A DNA stretch of 64,000 nt, from NCBI RefSeq assembly GCF_003439125.1, contig NZ_QSUU01000002.1:1-64000 (forward strand), in the 5' to 3' direction. Origin of the DNA: Collinsella sp. OM04-5 (lineage in GTDB: Bacteria; Actinomycetota; Coriobacteriia; Coriobacteriales; Coriobacteriaceae). Position numbers and translations under genes: made by a program. This document shows positions 21,337 to 33,456 of the stretch, piece after piece. Below the pieces are notes generated by a model. It did no database searches. It had not been told where the DNA came from and was given only the letters and a program-made list of their open reading frames with translations. Position 1 is the first letter of the stretch. Each line of letters begins with the position of its first letter.

Positions 21337-23472
21337 CTAATGGATAAGCTTAAAGTCCAAGTGCCCACGCGTGGTATTGACGCGCGAGACCTCGATAATC
21401 ACGCGCTGGCCCAGTTCATAGCGAGTCCCCGTGTCGGCGCCCGTCAGCGTAAGCGCGTCCTCGTCGAACTCGAACCACTCGTTGCCCAGGCTCTTGATCG
21501 AAACCAAGCCTTCGACCTGCGTCAGGTCCAAGCGTACGAACAGGCCCATACTGCTGACCCATGAGACCGTTCCGGCATAGCGCTCGCCCAGACGGTCCTC
21601 ATAGTACTGGGCAATCTTGATCTTTTGCGTCGCATGGCTGGCGGCATCTGCCGCGCGCTCGGCATCGCTGCATGCGCGGCAGATCTGCGGCAGAATGCGC
21701 GGCAGCGACTCGCGCCCCTTGCCGATCAGCCGCGGCGTACGGACCAAGGCGTCCTTGCCGCCGAGCTGCTCATAGGCCAACTGCAGCTTGAGTACGCGGT
21801 GCACCACCAGATCGGGGTAGCGACGGATGGGACTCGTAAAGTGACAGTAGCACGGCGCGGCGAGCGCAAAGTGGCCCTCGTTGTGCGGCTTGTACAGCGC
21901 GCGCTGCATGCTGCGCAGAAGCAGCGTGTTGACGAGCGGTGCGTTGGCCGTACCGGCGGCAGCATCGACTGCAGCCTGCAGCTCATCGGGACTCCCCAGG
22001 GCAATACCGGCCGCGCGGCGATCATCGATGATGCCCAGCTGCGCCAACGCCACGGCGGCACCGTGCAGGCTATCGGGACTGGGATCATCGTGCACGCGAT
22101 AGCAAGCCTCAATGTCGCGGTCGGCCAGCCACTCGGCCACGCACTCGTTGGCGAGCAGCATGGCCTCCTCGATTAGCGACGTGGCGCACGAGCGCTCGCG
22201 GGCCACGATCTGCACGGGCACACCGTCCTCGTCCAAGAGCGCGCGGATCTCGGCCGTATCAAAGTCGACCGAACCGCGCGCGCGACGAATGCGGCGGCGG
22301 AGCTCCGCAAGCTCGTTGGCGGCAACCAAAAAATCACCCAGGTCGACGTTATAGCCGCGGGCTGCCTCTTCGCATGCAAGCCCACGCTCAAGCGCCTCCT
22401 CGCGCGAGGCCTCGGCAGCCGCAACATCCTCGGCGGCACCCTCCAGCACCCCATACTCCACCGCGCCGGCACGCACCAGCAGCGCCTCGGCGCCGTCATA
22501 GTCCATACGCACACGCGAGCGAATCACGCTGGGGTACGGATCGTAATGCCGCACGCGACCCTGCGCATCGAGCTCGATATCGACGGTAAACGCAAGACGG
22601 TCCTCGTCAGGGCGAAGCGAGCACAGGTCATTAGACAGGCGCTCGGGCAGCATGGGAAGCACGCGATCGGCCAGATACACCGATGTCGTACGATGGCGAG
22701 CCTCAAGATCGATATGCCCGTCCCAAGCCACATAGTGTGAAACGTCGGCGATATGCACGCCCAGCTTGTAGCCACCCTCGGGCGTGCGCTCAAGCGAAAT
22801 GGCATCGTCAAAGTCGCGCGCGTCGACCGGGTCGATCGTGATGACAAAGCGGTCGCGCAGATCGCGGCGGAGCGGGTCCTTAAGCGCCGCGGACACATCG
22901 AGCGAAAGCCCCTCGGCCTCGTCCAGCGCGGCCTCGGGATAGCTATCGGTATAGCCATAACGCGCCATCACATATTGAACGCCCAAATCGGGCGCGTCAT
23001 CTCCGCCAATGCGGCGTTCGATCGTCACGGTGCCCGATTCCAGGCGCGTCGGGTAGGTCAAAATGCGCGCGACAACGGCATCACCCGGGTGGACACCCAG
23101 ACGATCCGCCGAGGTATCCTCAGGCAGAATGAAGAAGTCGGCCTTCAGGCGCGAATCGAGCGGTTCAATCACACCGAGCGGACCGGCGGTCTGGTACGTG
23201 CCCACCACGCTTATAGCTGCGCGCTCAACCACGCCCTCGATCACGGCGCGACGCTCGCCATGCGGGCTGTTCTTAATGCTCACGGCAACGGTATCGCCGT
23301 CCATGATCTCGCGCTTACCGCGGCCCATAACCTTGTAGTCGCCGCTCTCGGTTATGACATAGGCGCCATGCTCATGGAGCTGCACGCGCCCGGTCAGGCT
23401 CGGACGGCGTTCGCTGCGCACCGGCCCACGCTTATTGCGAGCACCGCGCTTATGCTTGTTATTGCGCCCCAT
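21337..23472 (-). CDS. rnr: Ribonuclease R (3'-5' exoribonuclease)
   Basis: RNase R degrades structured RNA from the 3' end. The 711-residue protein has a basic N-terminus and two cold-shock-type RNA-binding domains. The catalytic RNB domain (about 205-545) has the metal-binding aspartates in DPVDARDFDDAIS near residue 219 and the HYVAWDGHIDLEA and LFSM-type segments expected of the family. A C-terminal S1 domain (about 630-708) follows. The long basic tail of E. coli RNase R is missing, as in many Gram-positive forms. It is a single gene with its own start; smpB lies elsewhere in the window. Confidence 0.94.
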   Translation of the reverse strand: MGRNNKHKRGARNKRGPVRSERRPSLTGRVQLHEHGAYVITESGDYKVMGRGKREIMDGDTVAVSIKNSPHGERRAVIEGVVERAAISVVGTYQTAGPLGVIEPLDSRLKADFFILPEDTSADRLGVHPGDAVVARILTYPTRLESGTVTIERRIGGDDAPDLGVQYVMARYGYTDSYPEAALDEAEGLSLDVSAALKDPLRRDLRDRFVITIDPVDARDFDDAISLERTPEGGYKLGVHIADVSHYVAWDGHIDLEARHRTTSVYLADRVLPMLPERLSNDLCSLRPDEDRLAFTVDIELDAQGRVRHYDPYPSVIRSRVRMDYDGAEALLVRAGAVEYGVLEGAAEDVAAAEASREEALERGLACEEAARGYNVDLGDFLVAANELAELRRRIRRARGSVDFDTAEIRALLDEDGVPVQIVARERSCATSLIEEAMLLANECVAEWLADRDIEACYRVHDDPSPDSLHGAAVALAQLGIIDDRRAAGIALGSPDELQAAVDAAAGTANAPLVNTLLLRSMQRALYKPHNEGHFALAAPCYCHFTSPIRRYPDLVVHRVLKLQLAYEQLGGKDALVRTPRLIGKGRESLPRILPQICRACSDAERAADAASHATQKIKIAQYYEDRLGERYAGTVSWVSSMGLFVRLDLTQVEGLVSIKSLGNEWFEFDEDALTLTGADTGTRYELGQRVIIEVSRVNTTRGHLDFKLIH

Positions 23473-23548
23473 GGCGCCTCCTTGCTATCGATGACGAACT
23501 CCAAAGAGTCTACCCAAATGATTCGCTTTCCTGCCGTCCCCTAGAGAT

Positions 23549-23585
23549 CAAAAAACGGGCCGCCCCATAAGAGACGACCCGTTGG
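23549..23585 (-). terminator. Terminator after ftsX
   Basis: AACGGGTCG and the complementary CGGCCCGTTTTTT form a GC stem with a T run on the minus strand, 22 bases past the ftsX stop. Confidence 0.8.
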
Positions 23586-23607
23586 AAGGGATGAATTCCA
23601 GGCATGC

Positions 23608-24528
23608 CTACACGCGCAGGTAGCGGCGCATGGCTATGGCAGAACCAAAGAGACCGATAATCACACCGACCAGAATCAGCGCAGCATAGGTCACCAGGTA
23701 GTACTGCATCGGCAGGGCAAACGACATCCAGCCGATGCTCTCCTGCAAACGCGGAATCATCAGATTGCGCAGCAGCTCCAGAACGCCGATGGAAAGCAGC
23801 GAGCCCAAAATGGCCTGCAGTACGCCCTCGGTGATAAACGGGCCGCGAATGAAGCCGTTGCTGGCGCCGACCAGACGCATAATCGCGATCTCACGACGAC
23901 GCGCCGTGATGGACAGGCGAATCGTGTTGTTGATGAAGATGAATGCGATAAAGGTCAAAAGGCCAACGAGCACCACGGCGGCGATGCGGATGTAGTTGGT
24001 CACCTGGAACAGGCGGCTCACTTCCTCTTGGCCGTACAGCACGCTCGCGTTGACGTCGCCGTCATCCGCGATCTTCTGGAAGTCGGCGTTCTTCTTGAGC
24101 TTCTGGGCCGTGCTCTCGACCTTGGACGGATCGTCCATCTCAATTGCAAACGAAGCCGGCAGCGGGTTCTGGCCATCGAGCGCGCTCATGGTGGCGTCGG
24201 CGTTGCCCGACATCTTGCTCGTATACTCGGCCAGCGCGTCGTCCTTGTCCTTGTACGTCACGGACTTGACGTTGCTCCACGTCTTGAGCTCAGCCTCAAA
24301 GGCCTGAACATCTGCCTGGTCGGCGTCATCGCTAATAAAGGCGTTGATGACGACCTGATCCTCGACGGTGCCGATCACGGAGTTCAGCATCGCGGAGCCC
24401 ATGATGAACAGGCCGATGATAAACAGCGAAAGGAAGATCGTGATGACGGCGCCGAGCGAGGTAGTCCAGTTACGGAAGAAGTGACTGATTGCCTCTTTGA
24501 AGGAGTAGCCCACGTTAGTTGGTGCCAT
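23608..24528 (-). CDS. ftsX: Cell division permease FtsX
   Basis: FtsX is the membrane partner of FtsE. The pair controls peptidoglycan hydrolases at the division site. The 306-residue protein has one membrane segment at about 28-50, a large extracytoplasmic domain (55-180, containing KTWSNVKSVTYKDKDDALAEY), and three further segments in the C-terminal FtsX domain. It overlaps the ftsE stop by 14 bases, which shows translational coupling. A clear terminator follows. Confidence 0.94.
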   Translation of the reverse strand: MAPTNVGYSFKEAISHFFRNWTTSLGAVITIFLSLFIIGLFIMGSAMLNSVIGTVEDQVVINAFISDDADQADVQAFEAELKTWSNVKSVTYKDKDDALAEYTSKMSGNADATMSALDGQNPLPASFAIEMDDPSKVESTAQKLKKNADFQKIADDGDVNASVLYGQEEVSRLFQVTNYIRIAAVVLVGLLTFIAFIFINNTIRLSITARRREIAIMRLVGASNGFIRGPFITEGVLQAILGSLLSIGVLELLRNLMIPRLQESIGWMSFALPMQYYLVTYAALILVGVIIGLFGSAIAMRRYLRV

Positions 24529-25735
24529 AGTTGCCGTAACCTCCCCTCTCCTGGTCGCGGATAACGTGGCCGCCCTCGAGGGCGATCACGCGACGGTGCA
24601 TGCTATCGACCATCTCGCGGTCGTGCGTGGCGACGATCACGGTGGTGCCGGTGCGGTTAATACGCTCGAGCAGCTTCATGATGCCCAGCGAGATCGCCGG
24701 GTCGAGGTTACCCGTGGGCTCGTCGCAGATCAGCAGCGGCGGACGGTTGACCATAGCGCGGGCGACGGCGACGCGCTGCTGCTCGCCACCGGAAAGCTGG
24801 TCGGGCAGCGAGTCCATCTGATCGGCCAGACCGACCAGACGCAGCACCTCCGGCACCTGGCTGCGAATGACGCCCTTGGGCTTGCCGATGCACTGCAGGG
24901 CAAACGCCACGTTTTCGTAGGCGGTCTTTTGCGGCAGAAGCTTAAAGTCCTGGAACACGGCGCCAATCTGGCGGCGCAGGAACGGAACCTTGCGGTTCTT
25001 GATCTTCATGAGGTCCTGACCGGCAACCAAGATGCGGCCGCTCGTCGGCTTGACGTCGCGGTTGAGCGTCGACAGCAGCGTGGTCTTACCCGAGCCGGAA
25101 TGACCGACCAGGAAGACGAACTCGCCCGGATAGATCTCGATGTTGATGTCGTCGAGTGCAGGCTTGTTGGGCTGTGCCGGATAGATCTTGGTGACATGCT
25201 CCATAAGGATGACGGGCTCGACACCGGCCTGCTTGGCCATCTTCTTGCGGCTGGCCTGCGGATCGATGGGCGCAAACACCGACGTAAAATCGGGGTTGTT
25301 GAGCGCGTTATCGAGGCTTGCGACCTCGGCTGCCTGATCGCTCTCGACCACCGGGGCAGCAGGCTGCGTGGGATCGGGAATAGCGGCAAAGAGACCGGAC
25401 TGCGCAGGCTGAGGAACCGGCGTCGCAGGGGCCATGGGGTCGGGAATGCCGGCCATGGTAGGCTGCGGCGTGGCGGCGCCAGCCTGAGGCTGCTCCACGC
25501 GAGCGGTCACGGCCTGAACGGGCTCAAAACCCGCCGTGCCGGAAAGCGCGACATCGCTGGTGGGATTGTAGGCAAAGGGATCGGATGCCGGCTGTGCCTG
25601 ATCTGCCGGCTGAGCGGGGGCCTGAGCAACAGGCTGGCCCTCTGAATCCGGAGTGGCGAAACGACTGCCCTGGACGCCCGTCTGCGTCTTGGGGGCATCA
25701 TCGCCCGCACCGGAGGTACGGAAGTGGTTACCCAC
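24515..25735 (-). CDS. ftsE: Cell division ATP-binding protein FtsE with long disordered N-terminus
   Basis: FtsE is the ATPase of the FtsEX complex. The C-terminal 230 residues are a complete ABC domain: Walker A GHSGSGKTT at 211-219, the Q-loop region, signature LSGGEQQRV near 315, Walker B LLICDEP and the H-loop. FtsE is normally about 230 residues; here about 175 extra residues precede the domain. They are rich in Pro, Ala and Gln (QPVAQAPAQPADQAQPA and similar) and look disordered. No in-frame start with a good site is obvious near residue 170, so the long form is probably real. It forms one operon with ftsX. Confidence 0.92.
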   Translation of the reverse strand: MGNHFRTSGAGDDAPKTQTGVQGSRFATPDSEGQPVAQAPAQPADQAQPASDPFAYNPTSDVALSGTAGFEPVQAVTARVEQPQAGAATPQPTMAGIPDPMAPATPVPQPAQSGLFAAIPDPTQPAAPVVESDQAAEVASLDNALNNPDFTSVFAPIDPQASRKKMAKQAGVEPVILMEHVTKIYPAQPNKPALDDINIEIYPGEFVFLVGHSGSGKTTLLSTLNRDVKPTSGRILVAGQDLMKIKNRKVPFLRRQIGAVFQDFKLLPQKTAYENVAFALQCIGKPKGVIRSQVPEVLRLVGLADQMDSLPDQLSGGEQQRVAVARAMVNRPPLLICDEPTGNLDPAISLGIMKLLERINRTGTTVIVATHDREMVDSMHRRVIALEGGHVIRDQERGGYGNYGTN

Positions 25736-26103
25736 TGGTGCTCCTTATCGTCGTGCGTTTAAACTACATGAGCGCTTTGTATTTTAGCAGCATTAGCTTT
25801 ACTGCACATAAGAAGCATGGCGGGGTTTGGGTCTCACCGACCGGGCGCAGGGTTACCTCCCAAATCGTCCTCGCGCATGGCCGGCATTTGTCCTGCTCCT
25901 GCGGAGCTGCGGACAAACGCCGGCCTGCGCTGCGGAAAGATTTGGGAGGTAACCCTGCGCCCGGCCTGCGGCTACTATGGGGCCGACGCACCAACTTGAG
26001 ATGCTGCGCATACAAAGTTGGAAGGGTCTGAATTGCACTTTGTTGGGATGGGCCCGTTTCCCCATGGGAACTTTGCTTGGCAGGACTCTAATTTAAATTC
26101 AAC
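25736..26103. other. Intergenic region with a long nested palindrome
   Basis: The gap between the ftsE start and the transketolase terminator holds no convincing gene. Short open frames here are by-products of the palindrome at 25841-25964. The ftsE promoter should lie in the AT-rich first 80 bases. Confidence 0.6.
25841..25964. repeat. 124-bp nested inverted repeat
   Basis: The outer arms 25841-25866 and 25939-25964 (CCGGGCGCAGGGTTACCTCC... and its complement) pair perfectly over 26 bp. The inner arms 25879-25893 and 25911-25925 pair over 15 bp with one mismatch. It carries no T run and looks like a miniature mobile or structural repeat. Confidence 0.8.
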
Positions 26104-26140
26104 AAAAACAGGGGCGCCCTCTTTGGGGATGCCCCTGTTC
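26104..26140 (-). terminator. Terminator after the transketolase genes
   Basis: ACAGGGGC and GCCCCTGT pair on the minus strand and are followed by TTTTTGTT, 46 bases past the stop. Confidence 0.85.
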
Positions 26141-26185
26141 TGGCTTGTTTGCGGTTGTCGACGCGATACTTTGCCTCGTCTTGCC

Positions 26186-27127
26186 TTATGCCAAGAACTC
26201 CTTGGTGGTCGCCACGATGTTGGCGGCGTCCAGGCCATACTTGTGCAAGAGCTCGGCACCCGGGCCGGACTCGCCGAAGGTGTCGTTGACGCCAATCTTC
26301 TTGAGCGGCGTCGGGCACTGCTCACACAGAACGTCGGCAACGGCGCTGCCCAGGCCACCGATCACGGAGTGCTCCTCGACGGTCACGACGTGACCGGTCT
26401 TGGTGGCGCTCTTGACGATCAGGTCGGCGTCGATGGGCTTGATGGTGTGCATGTTGATGACCTCGGCATCGATGCCCTCGGCAGCGAGCTGCTCGGCGGC
26501 CTCGAGGGCCTCGCCGACCATTAGGCCGCAGGCGATGATGGTGACGTCGGTGCCCTCGCGCATGACGATGCCCTTGCCTACCTCGAACTTGTAGGTCTCG
26601 GGGTCGTTGATGACCGGCGAGGCCAGACGGGCAAAGCGCATGTACACGGGGCCGTCGCACTCGTAGGCGGCGCACGTCACGGCACGAGCCTCCACGTCGT
26701 CGGCGGGAACGATAACGGTCATGCCGGGGATGACGCGCATGAGGGCGATATCCTCGCAGCACTGGTGCGTGGCGCCGTCCTCGCCCACCGAGATACCGGC
26801 GTGCGTGGCACCGATCTTAACGTTAAGGTGCGGATAGCCGATGGAGTTGCGGACCTGCTCAAAGGCGCGGCCAGCGGCAAACATGGCAAAGGTGCTCGCA
26901 AAAGCAACGCGGCCGGTGGTCGCGATACCGGCGGCAACACCCATCAGATTGCTCTCGGCAATGCCCACATCGAAGAAGCGGTCGGGGCAGGCTGCCTTAA
27001 ACTTGCCGGTCTGCGTGGCGGCGGCCAGGTCGGCGTCGAGGACCACAAAGTCATCGTGCTCGTTGGCGAGCTCGACGAGGGCCTCACCGTAGCTTACGCG
27101 CGTGGCGATTTTCTTGACGTCTGCCAT
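26186..27127 (-). CDS. Transketolase, C-terminal subunit
   Basis: This is the C-terminal half of a split transketolase of the pentose phosphate pathway. The 313-residue protein has the pyrimidine-binding domain (ATRVSYGEALVELANEHDD, FDVGIAESNLMGVAAGIA, DGATHQCCEDIALMRVIPG) and the C-terminal transketolase domain (about 190-313). The ATG at 27127 follows the stop of the N-terminal subunit gene after one base. The two products form one enzyme, an arrangement common in Firmicutes and Actinobacteria. A terminator follows. Confidence 0.94.
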   Translation of the reverse strand: MADVKKIATRVSYGEALVELANEHDDFVVLDADLAAATQTGKFKAACPDRFFDVGIAESNLMGVAAGIATTGRVAFASTFAMFAAGRAFEQVRNSIGYPHLNVKIGATHAGISVGEDGATHQCCEDIALMRVIPGMTVIVPADDVEARAVTCAAYECDGPVYMRFARLASPVINDPETYKFEVGKGIVMREGTDVTIIACGLMVGEALEAAEQLAAEGIDAEVINMHTIKPIDADLIVKSATKTGHVVTVEEHSVIGGLGSAVADVLCEQCPTPLKKIGVNDTFGESGPGAELLHKYGLDAANIVATTKEFLA

Positions 27128-27128
27128 C

Positions 27129-27959
27129 CTAGAGCTCCTCTCCGGCGGCCGTGAGCTCTGCCATGGCCTGCTCAAACTGTTCATCGTTGGGGGCCTTGCC
27201 GTGCCAACCCACCTGGTTCTCCATAAAGGAAACGCCCTTGCCCTTGGTGGTCTCGGCGATGATGGCGGTCGGCTGACCCTTGGTGGCGCGGGCCTCGGCA
27301 AAGGCGGCGCGGATCTGATCGAAATCGTTGCCGTCGGCGAGCTCCACCACGTGGAACTTGAAGGCGCGGAACTTGTCGGCGAGCGGCATGGGGTCGTTGA
27401 CCTCCTCGACGGGGCCGTCGATCTGCAGGCCGTTGTGGTCGACGATCACGCAGAGGTTGTCAAGCTGCTGGTTGCCGGCAAACATGGCGGCCTCCCAAAC
27501 CTGGCCCTCCTCGCTCTCGCCGTCGCCCAGCAGGGCGTAGGTGCGATAGTCGTCGCCCCAGTGCTTGGCGGCAACGGCCATGCCCACGGCGGCGGAGATG
27601 CCCTGGCCGAGCGAACCGGTGGACATATCGACGCCCGGGGTGTCGTTCATGTTGGGGTGACCCTGCAGGTGGCTGCCGATGTGGCGCAGCGTCTCGAGAT
27701 CCTCCTTGGGGAAGAATCCGCGCTCGGCGAGCACAGCGTACAGACCAGGCGCGCAATGACCCTTGGAAAGCACGAAGCGATCGCGGTCGGCCTTGCGGGG
27801 GTCGGCCGGGTCGACGTTCATTTCCTCAAAGTACAGATAGGTCATGATGTCGGCAGCGCCGAGCGAACCGCCCGGATGGCCGGACTTGGCAGCGTGCACG
27901 CCGGTGACGATGCCCTTCCTTACCTCGTTGGCAACCTTTTTGAGCTCTTCGTCGCTCAT
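27129..27959 (-). CDS. Transketolase, N-terminal subunit
   Basis: This 276-residue protein is the thiamine-diphosphate-binding half of a split transketolase. Key parts are SGHPGGSLGAADIM near residue 30, SKGHCAPGLYAVLAERG near 70, the GDGESEEGQVWEAA diphosphate-binding motif near 152, and DHNGLQIDG near 182. It lacks the pyrimidine and C-terminal domains, which are on the next gene one base away. This is a true two-gene form, not a frameshift. A GGAAAG site precedes the ATG. Confidence 0.94.
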   Translation of the reverse strand: MSDEELKKVANEVRKGIVTGVHAAKSGHPGGSLGAADIMTYLYFEEMNVDPADPRKADRDRFVLSKGHCAPGLYAVLAERGFFPKEDLETLRHIGSHLQGHPNMNDTPGVDMSTGSLGQGISAAVGMAVAAKHWGDDYRTYALLGDGESEEGQVWEAAMFAGNQQLDNLCVIVDHNGLQIDGPVEEVNDPMPLADKFRAFKFHVVELADGNDFDQIRAAFAEARATKGQPTAIIAETTKGKGVSFMENQVGWHGKAPNDEQFEQAMAELTAAGEEL

Positions 27960-28167
27960 TGTGCCTTCCTTTCATCCTCTTAAGACAAGATGCGCACGGC
28001 ACGGAAAGGTAGTCCCAACACAGCCGCGATGCACGTACGTCATTCATTATGCTGGAAACTGGAAGCTTTACCAGAGTATTTATCATTATTTGAACAATTG
28101 AGCAGGCAGAACCGCTGATGAAACGGTTTATCAATGTGAACGTCTTTTGGATGGAACACAGTCGGCC

Positions 28168-29058
28168 CTACGCGTTAATGTCCTTGAATCCCTCACCGAA
28201 GGTTTCCGTAACGTCGGCGACCGTCACAATGGCGTGAGGATCGCGCTCGCGCACGATCGTTTTGAGGGTGTTGAGCTCGCGGCGGCTCACAATGACCATG
28301 ATCACCGGCTTCTCGGCACCCGAGTACATGCCGGTCGCCCTAAACTTGGTGCAGCCGCGGCCCAGGCCATACATGATGTCGGCCGCGATATCGGGAAACT
28401 TGTCCGAGATGATGAGCACCATACGGCGCCTGTTGCCACCGTCGACCACGGCATCGATCACGTAGCCGCTAATGACCATCGAAAGGCCCGCATACAGCGC
28501 GTTTTCGACCGAAAAGACCGGGGCCGACAGCGCGCACACGGCAACATCGATCGCCATGACGGTCGAGCCAACCGGCAGCGATGTGTTGCGCGAGATGATC
28601 TGGCCGATCGTGTCAGAGCCGCCAGTGTTGGCACCGGCGCGCAACACCATGCCATACCCGATGCCCGTGATAATGCCGCCCCACATAGCGGGCAGCATCA
28701 GGTCGGCATGTGCCAGCGGCGCCACAAACGGAGCGAACAGGTCGGTGAAAAAACCCAGCAGCACAAAACCGGTCGCCGTCTGCACCACGTAGAACATGCC
28801 ACCCTCGCGCATAACAACCAGCAGCAGCAAGGCATTCATCACGATGGTCTGGATACCGACGGGAAGCGATATGCCATGCGAGGCGCCGACCGCCTGAATA
28901 ATGGTGGCAAGGCCTGTGACGCCGCCGGCGGCAAGGCCGTTGGGGATCAAAAACAAGTCTGTCGCGATAGCTGCCAGGGCGCAGCCAAACATAATCTTGG
29001 GCAAGTCATGAAAGAAGTTCATCGAAAGAATGCGCTTGATGTCCAGACGATATGCCAT
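28168..29058 (-). CDS. YitT-family membrane protein (DUF161/DUF2179)
   Basis: The 296-residue protein has five to six membrane segments in the first 200 residues (including GLAAGGVTGLATIIQAVG and AMWGGIITGIGYGMVLRAG). A cytoplasmic DUF2179 domain follows (about 215-290, with RGCTKFRATGMYSG and IVSRRELNTLKTIV). YitT-family proteins are widespread in Firmicutes and Actinobacteria, with no settled function. The ATG at 29058 has GGGAGG upstream. It stands alone between prfB and the transketolase genes, and shows no terminator of its own. Confidence 0.85.
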   Translation of the reverse strand: MAYRLDIKRILSMNFFHDLPKIMFGCALAAIATDLFLIPNGLAAGGVTGLATIIQAVGASHGISLPVGIQTIVMNALLLLVVMREGGMFYVVQTATGFVLLGFFTDLFAPFVAPLAHADLMLPAMWGGIITGIGYGMVLRAGANTGGSDTIGQIISRNTSLPVGSTVMAIDVAVCALSAPVFSVENALYAGLSMVISGYVIDAVVDGGNRRRMVLIISDKFPDIAADIMYGLGRGCTKFRATGMYSGAEKPVIMVIVSRRELNTLKTIVRERDPHAIVTVADVTETFGEGFKDINA

Positions 29059-29070
29059 GCTGCCTCCCTC

Positions 29071-29099
29071 AAAAAAGCGCACCCAAACGAGTGCGCTTT
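29071..29099 (-). terminator. Terminator after prfB
   Basis: AAAGCGCAC and GTGCGCTTT pair around an 8-base loop and are followed by TTTG on the minus strand. It separates secA-prfB from the YitT-family gene. Confidence 0.75.
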
Positions 29100-29188
29100 G
29101 AACTTCTTGCTGTATTCGATTCTACCGATTCACCGGGCAAATACCACCCCTGCGCAGTGTTTGCATCGACCCGGAGCCAATCATGTGC

Positions 29189-30336
29189 CTAGGCAGACGA
29201 TGCTTCCGCATCGGCGTTGCCGGTTGCCCAACGATGGTAGCCGATCACAAACGGATCCAGATCGCCATCGTCGAGAACGGCCTCGACGTTGCTGGTCTCC
29301 ACGCCCGTGCGCAGGTCCTTGACCATCTGATACGGGTAGAGCACGTAGCTGCGAATCTGGTTGCCAAAACCGATCGTGGTCTTGGGCCCGCGAATCTCAT
29401 CCAGGGCCTCGGCGCGCTTCTCGAGCTCGATCTCGTACAGACGGGCCTTGAGAATCTGCATGCACGCGGCCTTGTTTTGAATCTGGCTGCGCTCGTTTTG
29501 GCAAGTGACAACGATGCCGCTGGGAAAATGCGTCACGCGTACGGCAGAGTCGGTGGTGTTGACGCCCTGGCCGCCCGGACCGCTCGCGTGATACACGTCC
29601 ACGCGGATATCGTCGGGACTGATCTCGATGTCGATATCGTCAGGCAACACGGGAATGACCTCGACGCCGGCAAACGTGGTCTGGCGGCGCTTCTTATCAT
29701 CGGTGGGGCTGATGCGTACCAGGCGGTGAACGCCGGCCTCGGCGCGCAGCATGCCAAACGCGTCCTTGCCCTCGACGGTAAAGGTCGCACGGTCGATGCC
29801 GATGACCTCAGCCGCGGGGCAGTCGTTAATGGTGACCTTCCAGCCGCGACGCTGGCAGTACTTCATGTACATCTTAAAGAGCATGAAGGTCCAGTCCTGT
29901 GCCTCCAGGCCACCCTGTCCGGGCTTGATGGTCACAATCGCGTCGCCGTGATCGAACTCACCGGTAAACCAGCTCGAAAGCTCGAGCTCGTCGATAGCGC
30001 GGGCCAGGCGTTCTGCCGTAGCGGCAGCCTCCTCGCGCAATGCGGCGGCATCGGGGTCGTCGCCCATCTCCTCGGCAAGCTCCAGCGCCGCGCGGGCGTC
30101 AGATAGCTCGCCGCGCGCGGTATCCACGGCAGCGATATCTTCCTTGGCGCGAGCGATCTCCTCCATGGTGGCGCGAGCGGCGTCGGCGTCATCCCAAAAG
30201 CCGGGGGCCACGCTTTTTGCCTCGAGCTCGGTCACGCGCGTGCGCTTCTCGTCCAAATGAAGATACGACTCGACCTCGCCGAGCCGGTCCGCAAACGCGT
30301 CCAGCTCGGCGGGCGTTACCTCTAAAGCCTCGGCCA

Positions 30337-30337
<1 letters not shown>
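29189..30337 (-). CDS. prfB: Peptide chain release factor 2
   Basis: RF2 ends translation at UGA and UAA. The 382-residue protein has the GGQ motif in ASGPGGQGVN near residue 252. The region that normally holds the SPF codon-recognition triplet reads VRISPTDDKKRRQTTFAG, so Phe is replaced by Thr (about residues 208-210). There is no programmed frameshift: the frame is open from the ATG. That ATG overlaps the secA stop by one base (TAATG). The domain layout is otherwise typical and the protein is in the RF2, not RF1, group. Confidence 0.92.
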
Positions 30338-33144
<2,807 letters not shown>

Positions 33145-33345
33145 GTGGTTTTCCTTTTTGGCCATCGCCCACGCCATGCAGCCTCGGGCGAGTTAAACAC
33201 AGATAAATGTACTTTAGCCAAACAGGACGCGGCCTATACGGTCGACCTCGACCGCCACGTAATAACTACGACCCGACCGACCTGCCAAAAAGGGACTGGT
33301 TTATTTTGGCAGGTTTTATCTGGGAAAACGCCGTCACTCTGCCAT
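33145..33345. other. Upstream region of secA
   Basis: No gene is seen. It should hold the secA promoter, and it contains the 40-bp repeat copy B (33281-33320). Another repeat and a terminator fill the rest of the gap to rpmE. Confidence 0.6.
33281..33320. repeat. 40-bp repeat, copy B (CCTGCCAAAA...TTTTGGCAGG)
   Basis: Matches 21182-21221 at 37 of 40 positions. The ends are perfectly inverted here (CCTGCCAAAA with TTTTGGCAGG). It lies about 135 bases upstream of secA. Confidence 0.7.
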
Positions 33346-33378
33346 TTGGTGCCACGGGGACAGGTTAGCTTGCACCAA
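33346..33378. repeat. REP-like repeat with GGGGACAGGTT core, copy A
   Basis: TTGGTGC and GCACCAA form inverted ends around ACGGGGACAGGTT. A second copy, about 85% alike, is at 46780-46812. Both lie beside terminators. Confidence 0.7.
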
Positions 33379-33379
33379 T

Positions 33380-33421
33380 AAAAAGAAAAGGGCCGCGCAC
33401 CCAAATGGATGCACGGCCCTC
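33380..33421 (-). terminator. Terminator after rpmE
   Basis: AGGGCCGTGCA and TGCGCGGCCCT pair on the minus strand and are followed by TTTTCTTTTT. It lies 36 bases past the rpmE stop. Confidence 0.85.
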
Positions 33422-33456
33422 ATGCCATGAATGCGAGCGATTCCGCGGCGAGCTAT

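Noticed and set aside
25764..26065. Small genes inside the region near 25.9 kb
   Set aside because: Similar peptides appear on both strands because of the palindrome; no start site or known motif supports them.
26186..27959. Frameshifted transketolase
   Set aside because: Both halves have proper ends, the second gene starts one base after the first stops, and two-subunit transketolases are common.
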